This document shows positions 8,749 to 17,812 of a DNA stretch of 64,000 nucleotides, in pieces. The notes under the pieces are model-generated. The model saw only the letters and a program-made list of their open reading frames with translations. It did not search any database and had not been told where the DNA came from. How positions within the stretch are numbered: the stretch's first letter is position 1; the number at the start of each line of letters is the position of its first letter. Source of the stretch: Gemmatimonadales bacterium (GTDB taxonomy: Bacteria; Gemmatimonadota; Gemmatimonadetes; Palauibacterales; Palauibacteraceae); the NCBI GenBank assembly GCA_009841005.1, contig VXMR01000068.1:47236-111235 (forward strand), in the 5' to 3' direction. The translations under genes were made by a program, and so were the position numbers.

Positions 8749-11133
8749 GTGGATCACGCGCTCCGAGTCATCGAGTTCGACCGCGTGCTGGCGGCGATCG
8801 GCGAACGCGCCGTGTCGGAAGCGGGCTGCGCCGCGGTACACGCACTCCGGCCGCTTGCGGACGCGTCTTCCGCGGTCCGCTCGCTCGCGGCGGTGCACGA
8901 GCTTCGGCGGCTCATCGAGAGCGGAGATGGTTGGGCGCTGGACACGATCGCGCCGCTGGACGGGGCCCTCCGGCGGCTCGCGATCGAAGACGCGCCGCTG
9001 GAGCCGCCTCAGTTGCTTGCATGCGCGCAGGTCATGGCGGTCGCACGCGCCGTGCGGCGACTGGACGCGCGTCTCGATCCCGACGGCCTCCCCGCGGAGC
9101 ATGTGAGCCGGTTGTGGGGTGAGGCGGCCCTCGAGAAACGGATTGCGCGCACCTTCGACGCGACGGGAGCGGTCGCGGATGGGGCCTCTCCGGAACTTGG
9201 GCGCATCCGTCGCGCGCTCGCGACGCGACGTGGCCGGCTCGTCGACGAGCTTACGCGCTACGCCCGCGAGCTTCCGGAGCGCGTTCGCGTGCCCGACGCC
9301 TCGGTCACCGTCCGAAACGGCCGCTACTGCATCCCGGTACGCCGCGAGGGGAAGGGAATCGCGGGCGGTCTCGTGCACGACGCTTCCGCCAGCCGCCGGA
9401 CCCTGTTTGTCGAGCCATCGCGCGCGATCGAGGCGATGAACGAGATCCGCGAGCTGGAACTCCGCGAGGCCCGCGAGGTGGACCGGATTCTGCGCGACCT
9501 GTCCTCTGCCGCGCGCGCTCGCGCGTCGGAACTCGCCGTCTCGTACACCGCCCTAGTAGAACTGGACTCGCTTCGCGCCCGCGCGCTCTTTGCGGGCGAG
9601 ATGGACGCATCGCCCCCGGCCTTCAGCGAGGGGCCTTCGGAGGGGATCCGCATCCGCGGCGCCCGTCATCCTCTCCTCGTCCTCGATGCCGGCGGAGCGG
9701 TCCCGTTCGACCTCGATCTCTCGGCGGGCGAGCGCGTCCTCCTCGTTTCGGGCCCGAACGCGGGGGGGAAGACGGTGTTTCTCAAGACGCTCGGCCTGCT
9801 GTCCGCGCTCGCGCAGAGCGGGGTCCTGCCGCCGCTCGGCGACGGGAGCCGGATCCCCTTCTTCCGTCGCTTCTTCGCGGTCATCGGGGACGAACAGTCG
9901 ATCGAGGCTTCGCTCTCCACCTTCGGTGCGCAGGCGCGCAACCTGGCCGAGATCCTGCACGAGGCCGGCGACCGGGACATCGTCCTCTTCGACGAGATCG
10001 GCAGCGCCACGGACCCGGCCGAGGGGGGCGCGCTTGCGGCGGCATCGTTGCGGCGGCTGGCTCGACAGGCACGTCTCACGGTCGCCACGACGCACCTCGG
10101 CGACCTCAAGCGCCTCGGCGACGAGAAGGCCGCTGCCGTGAACGCCTCGCTGGAATTCGATGGAACACGGCTCGAACCGACGTACCGTCTCGTAAGGGAC
10201 CGGCCCGGACGCAGTTACGCGCTGGTGATCGCGGCGCGGCTGGGCGTCCCCGAAGACGTACTCGCCGCTGCGCGCGACCGGCTCGGACCCGAGCACGTGT
10301 CGCTGGACACGCTCCTCGCCCGGCTCGAGACCGAACGGAGCGAGGTCGAAGACCTTCGTACGCAGCTTGAGCGCCGGGCCGGAGAGACGGCCGACCGTGA
10401 ACGCGATCTCGCGTCCCGGGAGACTGCCCTGGCCGACTCGGAGCGCGCCGCCGCTCTTGAACGGGAGGCGGAGCGGCTTGCGGTTCTTCGCGAGGCGCGA
10501 AAGCAGGTGGAAGCGGCGATCTCACGCCTCGAGTCCGAATTCGCCACGGGGGATGAGGTGCGCCGCCGGGAGTCGAAGCGGGCCGCGCGGGGGGAGGTGG
10601 AGCGGGCGCTCCGGACGTCTTCCCGCGCTCTTCGTGCCCTGGGCGAGTCCGAGCCTCCATCGGTGGCGCGAGCGGTGCGAGTCGGCGATGCCGTGCGGTG
10701 GAACGCGTCCGACCGGCCGGCGCGCCTCGTTGAAATCCGGCAGGATCGCGGCGTCATCGAGGTCGGTGAACTGCGGCTGACGGTACCGCTGCGGGACCTG
10801 ACTCCCCATTCTGCACCGGAGACCCGTTCGTCCGGCCCGGCCCGGCTGCACGAAGCCGCGGGCTCCGCGCAGCGCCGACCGGATTTCACCGCCGCCACGG
10901 AGGTCGACCTGAGGGGCCTGCGCGTCGACGAGGTCGAGGGAATGCTCAACCCGGCCGTCGATGCGGCGGTGGTCGGCGATCTCCCGTGGCTAAAAATCAT
11001 TCACGGCAAGGGAACGGGCGCGCTGAGGGAGCGGGTCGGGCAGCTGCTCGCCGGGGATCCCCGGATCCGGATCCTCAGGGCCGGCGAATCGAACGAAGGG
11101 GGAACAGGCGTCACGGTCGTGGAGTTCGAGTGA
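8749..11133 (+). CDS. mutS2: MutS2 family ATPase/endonuclease
   Basis: 794 residues from GTG 8749, six bases after the HIT stop; the frame is open upstream but MutS2 proteins begin with the ALRVIEFDRVLAAIGE block. Domains in order: MutS-like lever/clamp region, ABC-type ATPase with Walker A GPNAGGKT and Walker B IVLFDEIGSATDP, a coiled coil (about residues 500-650) rich in Glu and Arg, and a C-terminal Smr nuclease domain (DLRGLRVDEV, later HGKGTGALRERV). MutS2 acts in suppression of recombination and, in Bacillus, in rescue of collided ribosomes. It lacks the mismatch-recognition domain of MutS. Confidence 0.95.
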   Translation: MDHALRVIEFDRVLAAIGERAVSEAGCAAVHALRPLADASSAVRSLAAVHELRRLIESGDGWALDTIAPLDGALRRLAIEDAPLEPPQLLACAQVMAVARAVRRLDARLDPDGLPAEHVSRLWGEAALEKRIARTFDATGAVADGASPELGRIRRALATRRGRLVDELTRYARELPERVRVPDASVTVRNGRYCIPVRREGKGIAGGLVHDASASRRTLFVEPSRAIEAMNEIRELELREAREVDRILRDLSSAARARASELAVSYTALVELDSLRARALFAGEMDASPPAFSEGPSEGIRIRGARHPLLVLDAGGAVPFDLDLSAGERVLLVSGPNAGGKTVFLKTLGLLSALAQSGVLPPLGDGSRIPFFRRFFAVIGDEQSIEASLSTFGAQARNLAEILHEAGDRDIVLFDEIGSATDPAEGGALAAASLRRLARQARLTVATTHLGDLKRLGDEKAAAVNASLEFDGTRLEPTYRLVRDRPGRSYALVIAARLGVPEDVLAAARDRLGPEHVSLDTLLARLETERSEVEDLRTQLERRAGETADRERDLASRETALADSERAAALEREAERLAVLREARKQVEAAISRLESEFATGDEVRRRESKRAARGEVERALRTSSRALRALGESEPPSVARAVRVGDAVRWNASDRPARLVEIRQDRGVIEVGELRLTVPLRDLTPHSAPETRSSGPARLHEAAGSAQRRPDFTAATEVDLRGLRVDEVEGMLNPAVDAAVVGDLPWLKIIHGKGTGALRERVGQLLAGDPRIRILRAGESNEGGTGVTVVEFE

Positions 11134-11163
11134 GCGAGACTTGCGGGCGGTAGGGGTGGAATC

Positions 11164-12969
11164 GTGGTGAGCGACAGCCTCGTAGAGGACATCCGCGCAC
11201 GGGCCGACATCCTCGAGATCGTGGGAGAGTACGTTCAGCTTCGACGATCGGGGAAGAGCTATCGCGGACCCTGCCCGCTGCACGGCGGAGACGGTCCGAA
11301 CTTCGCCGTCGACCCGCAGCGCCAGATCTTCAAGTGCTTCGTCTGCGGGGAGGGCGGGGACGTCTTCGGCTTCATCATGAAGCACCTCGGGTTCGATTTC
11401 CCGGAGGCGGTGCGCTTCGTGGGCGCGAGAGTCGGGATCGAGGTTCCCGACCGGGAGGAGCGACGCGAGGATCCGTATGCGCCGCTTCGCGGAGTGCTCG
11501 CCTTCGCGGCCGAGTGGTTCCGGGACCGGCTGCGCGAACCGGCCGGCGCCGGCGCACGCGCCTATCTCCAGGGGCGCGGACTTTCGCTGGAGGAGGCGCT
11601 CGACTTCGGGCTGGGCTACGCAGACGACGAATGGCGTGCGCTCCGCACCGCCGCGGCCCGGCACGGGATCGAGGAGCGGGCGCTGCTCGAGCTCGGGCTT
11701 CTTGCGACGAGCGAGAGAGCGGAAGAGCCGTACGACCGTTTTCGCGGGCGTCTCATGTTCACGATCCATGATCTGCGCGACCGCCCGATCGGCTTCGGTG
11801 GCCGCATCCTCGATGCCGCCTCCGATGCGCCCAAATACATCAATTCGCCCGAATCGCCCGTCTTCCACAAGGGAAAAGAGCTGTACGGACTCAACCGGGC
11901 GCGGCACGCCATGCGACGCGAGGGCCACGCCGCGGTCGCGGAGGGGTTCACCGATGTCATCGCACTGCACCGGGCCGGCCTCGGCTTTGCGGTCGCCGGG
12001 CTGGGGACATCCTTCACGGCGGACCAGGCTCGCCGCATCGGCCGATACACGAAACGGGCCTACCTGCTCTACGACAGCGATCTCGCCGGGCTGCGCGCGA
12101 CGTTCAGGACCGGGGACATCCTGTTGGCCGCGGGGGTTCACCCGATGGTCGTGTCGCTCCCGTCCGGGGAAGATCCCGACTCCCTCATCCGCCGGGACGG
12201 TCCGTCCGCCATCCGGCAGCTTCTGGACGATGCGGTGGATCTTCTCGAGCGCAAGCTCCAGATCCTTCGCCGCGAGGGATACCTGGATCGGGTGGAGGGA
12301 CGGCGTCGGGCGGTGGATGGCCTGCTCAGTACGCTGCGGGCGGTCTCCGATCCGGCGCTCCGCGACATTTACGTGGACCGGGCGGTGGAAGGCCTGGGGA
12401 TACGGCGCGAGACGCTCGTGGACGAGATCGCGCGCCTCGAGCGTTCCCCACCTCGACGCCGTTCCCCGGCCGCCGAACCGGGACGCGCCCGGCGTGGACC
12501 CTCGCCGGCCTCGCGCACGGAGTACGATTTCCTCCTCCTGCTCGTTCGTGACCCGACGCTCACGCGGCAGGCCGTGCGCGTCGGGCTCGCGCCCGGTCAC
12601 ATGTCCGACCCGCGGTCGCGCGAGCTGTTCGAGATCCTGGCGGCGGCATCGGACGAGGGGGTCGATTCTCCCGACTGGGCGTCCGCCTCCGCCGCCGCCG
12701 GGGAACTGGCGAAGACGCTGCGAGAGTCCGATCGGGAGCTCCCGGACGCCGCCCGGGTCTTCGACGCCGTGGTGCGTCGCCTCCTCTACCGGCGGCATCG
12801 TGAACGGATCGAGGAGATCGGCCGCGCGATCGAGCTTGCGGAGCCGGAGCAGCAACGTCGATTGTTGGACGAGAAACAGGAACTCGTGCGCGAACTTCGG
12901 GCCGCGGGCGAGTCGGGAGCGTTCATGCCGGCCGCTGAAGCAGGGCGGACTACGGCCACGCAGCGATGA
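11164..12969 (+). CDS. dnaG: DNA primase DnaG
   Basis: A 601-residue primase. The N-terminal zinc domain has CPLHGGD followed by FKCFVCGEGG (CHC2 type), then the RNA polymerase core and the TOPRIM fold with EGFTDVIALHRAG and YDSDLAGLRA as metal-binding parts, and a C-terminal helicase-binding region. It makes RNA primers at the replication fork. Two GTG codons stand together at 11164 and 11167; either may start the protein. The next gene overlaps by ATGA. The sigma factor gene rpoD that often follows dnaG is absent. Confidence 0.96.
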   Translation: MVSDSLVEDIRARADILEIVGEYVQLRRSGKSYRGPCPLHGGDGPNFAVDPQRQIFKCFVCGEGGDVFGFIMKHLGFDFPEAVRFVGARVGIEVPDREERREDPYAPLRGVLAFAAEWFRDRLREPAGAGARAYLQGRGLSLEEALDFGLGYADDEWRALRTAAARHGIEERALLELGLLATSERAEEPYDRFRGRLMFTIHDLRDRPIGFGGRILDAASDAPKYINSPESPVFHKGKELYGLNRARHAMRREGHAAVAEGFTDVIALHRAGLGFAVAGLGTSFTADQARRIGRYTKRAYLLYDSDLAGLRATFRTGDILLAAGVHPMVVSLPSGEDPDSLIRRDGPSAIRQLLDDAVDLLERKLQILRREGYLDRVEGRRRAVDGLLSTLRAVSDPALRDIYVDRAVEGLGIRRETLVDEIARLERSPPRRRSPAAEPGRARRGPSPASRTEYDFLLLLVRDPTLTRQAVRVGLAPGHMSDPRSRELFEILAAASDEGVDSPDWASASAAAGELAKTLRESDRELPDAARVFDAVVRRLLYRRHRERIEEIGRAIELAEPEQQRRLLDEKQELVRELRAAGESGAFMPAAEAGRTTATQR

Positions 12970-13703
12970 CAGCCGGGGAGAGTATGCAAGGGACTGATAT
13001 CGTCGAGGAGTTACTCACCCTTCAGGAAATCGATCACAGGATCCTGAAGATAGAAGATGAACTCGAGAGTCTCGGCGGAGAGGTGGCCGGACTCCGGGAA
13101 ACCGTGGAGACGCTGGAAGCCCGGGTCGCGCGGATCCGGGCGGAGGTGGAGGAGGCGGAAGGGCGCGTCAGGCAGTTCCATCGAGCCGTGGAGGCGGGCA
13201 GAGCGACGCTCAAACGTCTGGAGGCGCGATCCGTCGCAGTCGCGAACATGCAGCAGCATCTCGCGGTTCGGAGCGAAACGGACACGGCCCGGCGCAACCT
13301 GCGTGCGGCGGAAGATGACCAGCTCGACGCGATGCAGGATGTGGAGACCGCGCGCGGGGCGTTGAAGGCCGCGGAAGCGGAGCTCGGGGAGGCGACCGCG
13401 CAATTGGCGGAGCGGAGCACCGCCGTGGAAGGGCTGCGGGCGACGCTCGAGGGGGATCTCCAGCACTGCGGCGTGAGTCGGAGGACGCAGGAGAGCCGGC
13501 TGGACCGCCGGGCGCTGCAGTTGTACCGCACGGCGGGCGGAGGTGGGCGTCAGGCCGCGCTCGCCGAACTCACCGTCGATGGGGTATGCGGCCGCTGCTA
13601 TACGGCGATACCGAAGCAGCAGCAGACCGAGATTCGGGCGCGGCGGCATCTCGCCATCTGCGAGGGTTGCGGGATCATCCTCTACCCGGGATCTCTCGCC
13701 TGA
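12966..13703 (+). CDS. Zinc-ribbon coiled-coil protein (C4-type, CT398/Rv2229c-like)
   Basis: A 245-residue protein with a long coiled coil (about residues 12-180, heptad-rich in Glu, Leu and Arg) followed by a C-terminal zinc ribbon: CGRCYTAIP and, 20 residues on, CEGCGIILYP. This is the family often annotated as C4-type zinc ribbon domain protein, of unknown function. ATG 12966 overlaps the dnaG stop; an internal ATG at 12984 is an alternative. Its place between dnaG and rsmD suggests a housekeeping role, but nothing more specific can be said. Confidence 0.8.
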   Translation: MTAGESMQGTDIVEELLTLQEIDHRILKIEDELESLGGEVAGLRETVETLEARVARIRAEVEEAEGRVRQFHRAVEAGRATLKRLEARSVAVANMQQHLAVRSETDTARRNLRAAEDDQLDAMQDVETARGALKAAEAELGEATAQLAERSTAVEGLRATLEGDLQHCGVSRRTQESRLDRRALQLYRTAGGGGRQAALAELTVDGVCGRCYTAIPKQQQTEIRARRHLAICEGCGIILYPGSLA

Positions 13704-14281
13704 CGCGCAGGCTTCGCATCATCGCCGGGGACCTGGGCGGCCGCTTCATCGAGGCCCCCCGTGGAGGGCGCACGCGTCCGACGGCGGGGCGGGTGCGGGA
13801 GGCCTGGTTTTCCGCGCTCGCGGGGGATGTCGACGGCGCCAGGGTCGCCGATCTCTACGCCGGCTCCGGAGCGCTGGGGATCGAAGCGCTGTCGCGGGGC
13901 GCGGCGCACGTCCATTTTGTCGAGTCGGATCGCCGGGCGGTTGCGCTGCTGCGCCGCAATGTCGCAATGCTCGATCTCGAAGACCGATCGCGGGTGGTGC
14001 GGGACGATGCCATCGCATGGGTCGACGGTCAGGACGCACCGCATGATATGGCCGGTCCGGGCGCGCTCTTCGATCTGGTCTTCGCGGATCCACCGTACGC
14101 GTCCGCCGGCGGCGCGCAGCTCGTCGAGCGCTTCCGGATCCGTCCGTTCGCCTCACAACTGTGGGTCGAGCACCGCCCGGACGCCGAGTGGGCGACGGCG
14201 GCCGACTGGACGAGGGAATACGGTGACACCTGCGTCAGCCGGTTCCGGGCTCCGGCCGACGCGTCAACCCGAACACTCTGA
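13700..14281 (+). CDS. rsmD: 16S rRNA (guanine966-N2)-methyltransferase RsmD
   Basis: A Rossmann-type SAM methyltransferase: RIIAGDLGGRFIEAP at the start, VADLYAGSGALGIEALSRGA (SAM site) and the catalytic DLVFADPPY. It modifies G966 of 16S rRNA. The family starts two to four residues before RIIAG, where this frame has no ATG, GTG or TTG. CTG 13700 lies in a CTGA overlap with the previous stop, exactly like the ATGA/GTGA overlaps around it, so it is chosen here (193 residues). TTG 13667 or ATG 13586 would add 11 or 38 residues inside the upstream gene. coaD follows, a common pairing. Confidence 0.9.
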   Translation: MTRRLRIIAGDLGGRFIEAPRGGRTRPTAGRVREAWFSALAGDVDGARVADLYAGSGALGIEALSRGAAHVHFVESDRRAVALLRRNVAMLDLEDRSRVVRDDAIAWVDGQDAPHDMAGPGALFDLVFADPPYASAGGAQLVERFRIRPFASQLWVEHRPDAEWATAADWTREYGDTCVSRFRAPADASTRTL

Positions 14282-14292
14282 CGGGGAACTCG

Positions 14293-14784
14293 ATGAACAA
14301 CGCCGTCGCCGTGTATCCCGGGTCCTTCGACCCGTTGACGGTCGGACACGAGGACATCGTACGCAGGAGCCTGCGGATCGTGGACCGGCTGATCGTCGCC
14401 GTGGCGGAGACGGCCACGCAGGCGAAGTCGGGACTGTTCGGGATCGACGATCGCGTCGATCTGATCCGCGAGGTGTTTGCGGACGAACCGAGGGTCGAGG
14501 CGACGTCGTTCTCCGGCCTGCTCGTGAACTTCGCACGGTCGCGCGAGGCCCGGATCATCGTCCGCGGGCTGCGGGCCGTGAGCGACTTCGAGTACGAGTT
14601 TCAGATGGCGCTCATGAACCGCTCCCTCTGGCCCGAAGTTGAGGTTCTCTTCATGGCGCCCGCCACGCGTCACACGTTCCTGAGCTCCTCGCTCGTGCGC
14701 GAAGTCGGACGTCTGGGCGGAGATGTGACGGACTTCGTGAGCCCGGTCGTGAAGGCCCGCATGGACCTCGCGTTCGGGCGCTAG
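14293..14784 (+). CDS. coaD: Phosphopantetheine adenylyltransferase
   Basis: A 163-residue nucleotidyltransferase with YPGSFDPLTVGH (HxGH-class nucleotide site), RGLRAVSDFEYEFQMALMN and the FLSSSLVRE block. It converts 4'-phosphopantetheine and ATP to dephospho-CoA, the penultimate CoA step, in the cytoplasm. The length is normal. It follows rsmD by 11 bases, the common rsmD-coaD order. Confidence 0.96.
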   Translation: MNNAVAVYPGSFDPLTVGHEDIVRRSLRIVDRLIVAVAETATQAKSGLFGIDDRVDLIREVFADEPRVEATSFSGLLVNFARSREARIIVRGLRAVSDFEYEFQMALMNRSLWPEVEVLFMAPATRHTFLSSSLVREVGRLGGDVTDFVSPVVKARMDLAFGR

Positions 14785-14800
14785 CAACCGGGACTGCAAG

Positions 14801-15658
14801 GTGACGTCTCAGCCGATCCCATCCGGCTTCATCGACCGACTGAGGACGCGGGCCGGCGCCCTCGAGCGGCGCATCGGTTTTCCGGAGGCGGACGAGACCC
14901 GCACCGCGCGGGCGATTCGCCGGTTGCGGGAGGAAGAGTGGGTACGCCCCGTCGAGATCCGCGCCGGCGCGGATGGCCTCGCGAAGGCCGCGCAACGCCT
15001 CGCGGCCGGGGAACTGGACGGGGTCGTGGCGGGGGCCGTGCACGCGACGGCGGACGTCATCCGGGCCGGTCTGCGGGTCGTCGGTCTCGCCGATGGCGTG
15101 GAGACCGTCTCGGCCGCCTTCCACATGATCTTTCCCGCTCCCGCCGAGCGGGTGCTCACGCTTACGGACGCCGCGGTCGTCCCGGCGCCGACCCCGGCCC
15201 AGATGGCGGAGAGTGCTTCGGCGGCCTGCGACGCGCACAGAGCCGTTGCGGGAGAAGAACCGGTCGTTGCGTTTCTCTCGTATTCCACGCTTGGCTCGGC
15301 CGCGGGGCCGGCGGTCGAGCGTGTGCGGGAGGCGCTGGACATCTTCCGCCGCCTTCGCCCCGAAGTCGCGGCGGACGGTGAACTGCAGGCCGACGCGGCG
15401 CTCGTATCGGACGTCGCCGCGCTGAAGGCTCCCGGGTCTCCGGTGGCCGGGCGCGCGAACCTGCTCGTCTTCCCCGGCCTCGACGCCGCAAACATCGCGT
15501 ACAAACTGCTCGAGCGACTCGCCGGGGCGCGCGCGCTGGGGCCGATCCTTCAGGGGCTGCGGCGACCGCTGAACGACCTCTCCCGCGGCGCCTCCGTCTC
15601 CGATATCGTGGATGTCGCTTGCATTACAGCCCTCATGTCACCCGGGAGCGAAGGATGA
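14801..15658 (+). CDS. Phosphate acetyl/butyryl-transferase family protein
   Basis: A 285-residue protein of the Pta/Ptb fold. FIDRLRTRA at the start and GELQADAALVSDVAALKAP followed by LLVFPGLDAANIAYKLLERL near the end are characteristic of phosphate acetyltransferases, which interconvert acetyl-CoA and acetyl-P. It is about 40 residues shorter than typical Pta, with the loss just before DGVVAGAVHATADVIRAGL, so the acyl substrate is uncertain. No acetate kinase gene is adjacent. The start is GTG 14801, and the stop overlaps the STAS gene (ATGA), an odd coupling to a regulatory pair. Confidence 0.8.
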   Translation: MTSQPIPSGFIDRLRTRAGALERRIGFPEADETRTARAIRRLREEEWVRPVEIRAGADGLAKAAQRLAAGELDGVVAGAVHATADVIRAGLRVVGLADGVETVSAAFHMIFPAPAERVLTLTDAAVVPAPTPAQMAESASAACDAHRAVAGEEPVVAFLSYSTLGSAAGPAVERVREALDIFRRLRPEVAADGELQADAALVSDVAALKAPGSPVAGRANLLVFPGLDAANIAYKLLERLAGARALGPILQGLRRPLNDLSRGASVSDIVDVACITALMSPGSEG

Positions 15659-15987
15659 CGTTTTCGATCGAAACGGCGGGAGCCACTACCCTCGTCGCCG
15701 TGGGCGGACAGCTCACGATCAACAACCGCGGCGAATTCAAGGAGCGCGTGCTCGCGCGCCTGGCGGACGGGGACGCCGATTTCGTCATCGATTTCACCGA
15801 GGCCGACTACATCGACTCCTCCGGCCTCGGGGTACTCGTCAGCCTCTCCAAGCACATCCGCGACGCGGGCGGCCGCCTGACGCTGGCCGGGCTGAACGAG
15901 GATCTTCAGCGGCTCTTCGCCCTGACCAGGCTGGACTCGCTGTTCGAGATCGCCGAATCCCGGGCAGCGGCGCTCGGCGAATCCTGA
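15655..15987 (+). CDS. STAS-domain anti-sigma factor antagonist (RsbV/SpoIIAA type)
   Basis: A 110-residue single STAS domain. The conserved IDSSGLGVLVSL contains the phosphorylatable serine (Ser55 or Ser56). Such proteins switch between a phosphorylated inactive form and an unphosphorylated form that binds an anti-sigma kinase and frees its sigma factor or other client. ATG 15655 overlaps the pta-like stop; a slightly longer frame exists, but the family begins near TFSIET. The next gene supplies both kinase-like and phosphatase domains. Confidence 0.9.
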   Translation: MTFSIETAGATTLVAVGGQLTINNRGEFKERVLARLADGDADFVIDFTEADYIDSSGLGVLVSLSKHIRDAGGRLTLAGLNEDLQRLFALTRLDSLFEIAESRAAALGES

Positions 15988-16006
15988 CCGGAGCTCCAGC
16001 TCCGGA

Positions 16007-17812
16007 ATGAAGGACGGAGACGCGGCCCGCATCCTGGTCCTCTCCAGCCGGCCGGACATCCTCCAGGCCGTCGCGGACGCCGCCGCCGAGATCGATCCGC
16101 CTCCCGAAGTGAGAGGGCTCTTCGGGCGCCCTCTGACGGTGCTCCCGACGGATCTCATCCTGGTGGACATCGCCGAACCGCGCGCGACGATGCCGTACCT
16201 GCACCGCCGCTTCGGCGCTGCGTCGGCCCTCGTGGCGCTCGTCGATGGCGCATGGATCGACCGTCTGGGCTCGGCGCTGGCAGAAGACTGGACGGACTAC
16301 CTCTTCTATCCGCTCAACGCGGCCGAACTCGGGCTCGTGTGGCAGAAACACACCTCGCCCGCGGAGGCGCCCGACCTGAACCTGGACGTCGATGAGTCGG
16401 GGCACATACGCGTCGTGTTTCCCTCGAGCGTGCGCTACCAGCGCGCCGTGGTGGAGCGGGTCGTCGTGGCATGCCGGCACCTCGCCGATCTGGATGGCGA
16501 GACGGCGTTCCGACTCCGGGTCGCGCTCGGCGAGGCCGTGGCCAACGCGATCCTGTGGGGGGGCGGCGACCGTCCCGGCGCCGTCGTGCGGGTTTCCGCG
16601 AAAACACACGCGGACGGCCTGCGCGTGAAGGTCTCGGACGAGGGGAGCGGTTTCGATCCCGATGCCGTGCCGGACCCGATCTCGGCGGAGGGCATCGGGC
16701 GGCCCCGCGGGCGCGGCCTCTTTCTTCTGAGGCAGCTGGCCGACGACGTGACGTTCAACGAGACCGGAAACAGGGTCACGCTCTCGTTCCGGGGCGCGCC
16801 GGATCCCCTTGTGAGGATCGAACCTCTCCTGCGGCGTTTCGCCGATGTCACCGGTCTCAGATTTCGCCTCGACCGGCGGTTCGAGGACGGCTCGCAGGTG
16901 CTGTTCGACAGCTGGGCGAACGACGAGGAGTCGAACGGCCCGCGTGAGGTTCGGGAGGCGTGGCCGCTGGGCGATGCGGGACGGCTGCGGCTCGTCCACG
17001 ATCCGGCGAGCAGCGGCGATGCTGCCGCGACGCTGCTCGCGGGCTGGATCGGCGCCGTGGCCGAGGGCGAACATTCGCGGGAGCGGCTCCTCGCACGACG
17101 GTTGCGCCGGGAGCGCGTGCTGGCCGAATTGGAGATCGCCCGGGATCTGCAACTGAAACTCCTGCCGCCCCCCGAGGACTTTCGCGATCTCGGACGGATA
17201 GCGGCCCGCTGCGATCCGGCGCTCTCTCTGGGCGGCGACTTCTACTATCTCGTCCGCCTCGCGGACGGCTGCCTGGGAGTCATGCTCGGCGACGTGAGCT
17301 CGCACGGCCCCTCCGCCGCGCTCATCATGGCCCGTACGCTGAGTGCCGTGGTCCTGGCGACGCGCGTGGAGGCCGAACCCGCGGCCGTCCTGGACGCCAT
17401 GCACGGGCAGCTCCGGGCGGCGCTCGACGCGACCGAGATGTACATGACGCTCTTCTACGGAGTCATCGATCCCGAGCGCGGAGAACTGCGCTACGCGAAC
17501 GCCGGTCACCCGTATGCGTACCTGCTCGGATCGGACGGGACGCGCCGTCTCGCCGCCCTGGATCCCCCTGTCGGCGTGGCCACGGTCCGGTCGTACCGGC
17601 AGGCACGGGTGCCGTCTGCCGGGGAAACGCTGCTGGCGTTCACCGATGGCCTCGCCGAGCTCAGCGATCCTCTCGAGACGCCGGATGCCCGGGTGCGGAG
17701 GTGTATCGACCGCGGGGACCTCGACCCCGAACTCCTCGTGACGGCTCTCTTCGCGGATAGCGATGACGAGATGAGGCTGGACGATCGGACGGCCGTCGCG
17801 GCTTCCCTGTGA
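16007..17812 (+). CDS. Fused partner-switch regulator: receiver-like + RsbW-like HATPase + GAF-like + SpoIIE/RsbU PP2C phosphatase
   Basis: A 601-residue multidomain protein. Residues 1-115 resemble a receiver (Asp54 at the end of a beta strand) but lack the paired N-terminal acids, so it is probably a pseudo-receiver. Residues 135-262 form a GHKL ATPase of the RsbW type: GEAVANAILWGG with Asn180, DEGSGF at 211-216 and RGRGLFLLRQLADD. Residues 265-365 look GAF-like. LEIARDLQLKLLPPP leads into a PP2C phosphatase with GGDFYY (Asp411), GDVSSHG (Asp429) and a final DDRTA. It should both phosphorylate and dephosphorylate the STAS protein encoded 19 bases upstream. No sigma factor is nearby. Confidence 0.88.
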   Translation: MKDGDAARILVLSSRPDILQAVADAAAEIDPPPEVRGLFGRPLTVLPTDLILVDIAEPRATMPYLHRRFGAASALVALVDGAWIDRLGSALAEDWTDYLFYPLNAAELGLVWQKHTSPAEAPDLNLDVDESGHIRVVFPSSVRYQRAVVERVVVACRHLADLDGETAFRLRVALGEAVANAILWGGGDRPGAVVRVSAKTHADGLRVKVSDEGSGFDPDAVPDPISAEGIGRPRGRGLFLLRQLADDVTFNETGNRVTLSFRGAPDPLVRIEPLLRRFADVTGLRFRLDRRFEDGSQVLFDSWANDEESNGPREVREAWPLGDAGRLRLVHDPASSGDAAATLLAGWIGAVAEGEHSRERLLARRLRRERVLAELEIARDLQLKLLPPPEDFRDLGRIAARCDPALSLGGDFYYLVRLADGCLGVMLGDVSSHGPSAALIMARTLSAVVLATRVEAEPAAVLDAMHGQLRAALDATEMYMTLFYGVIDPERGELRYANAGHPYAYLLGSDGTRRLAALDPPVGVATVRSYRQARVPSAGETLLAFTDGLAELSDPLETPDARVRRCIDRGDLDPELLVTALFADSDDEMRLDDRTAVAASL

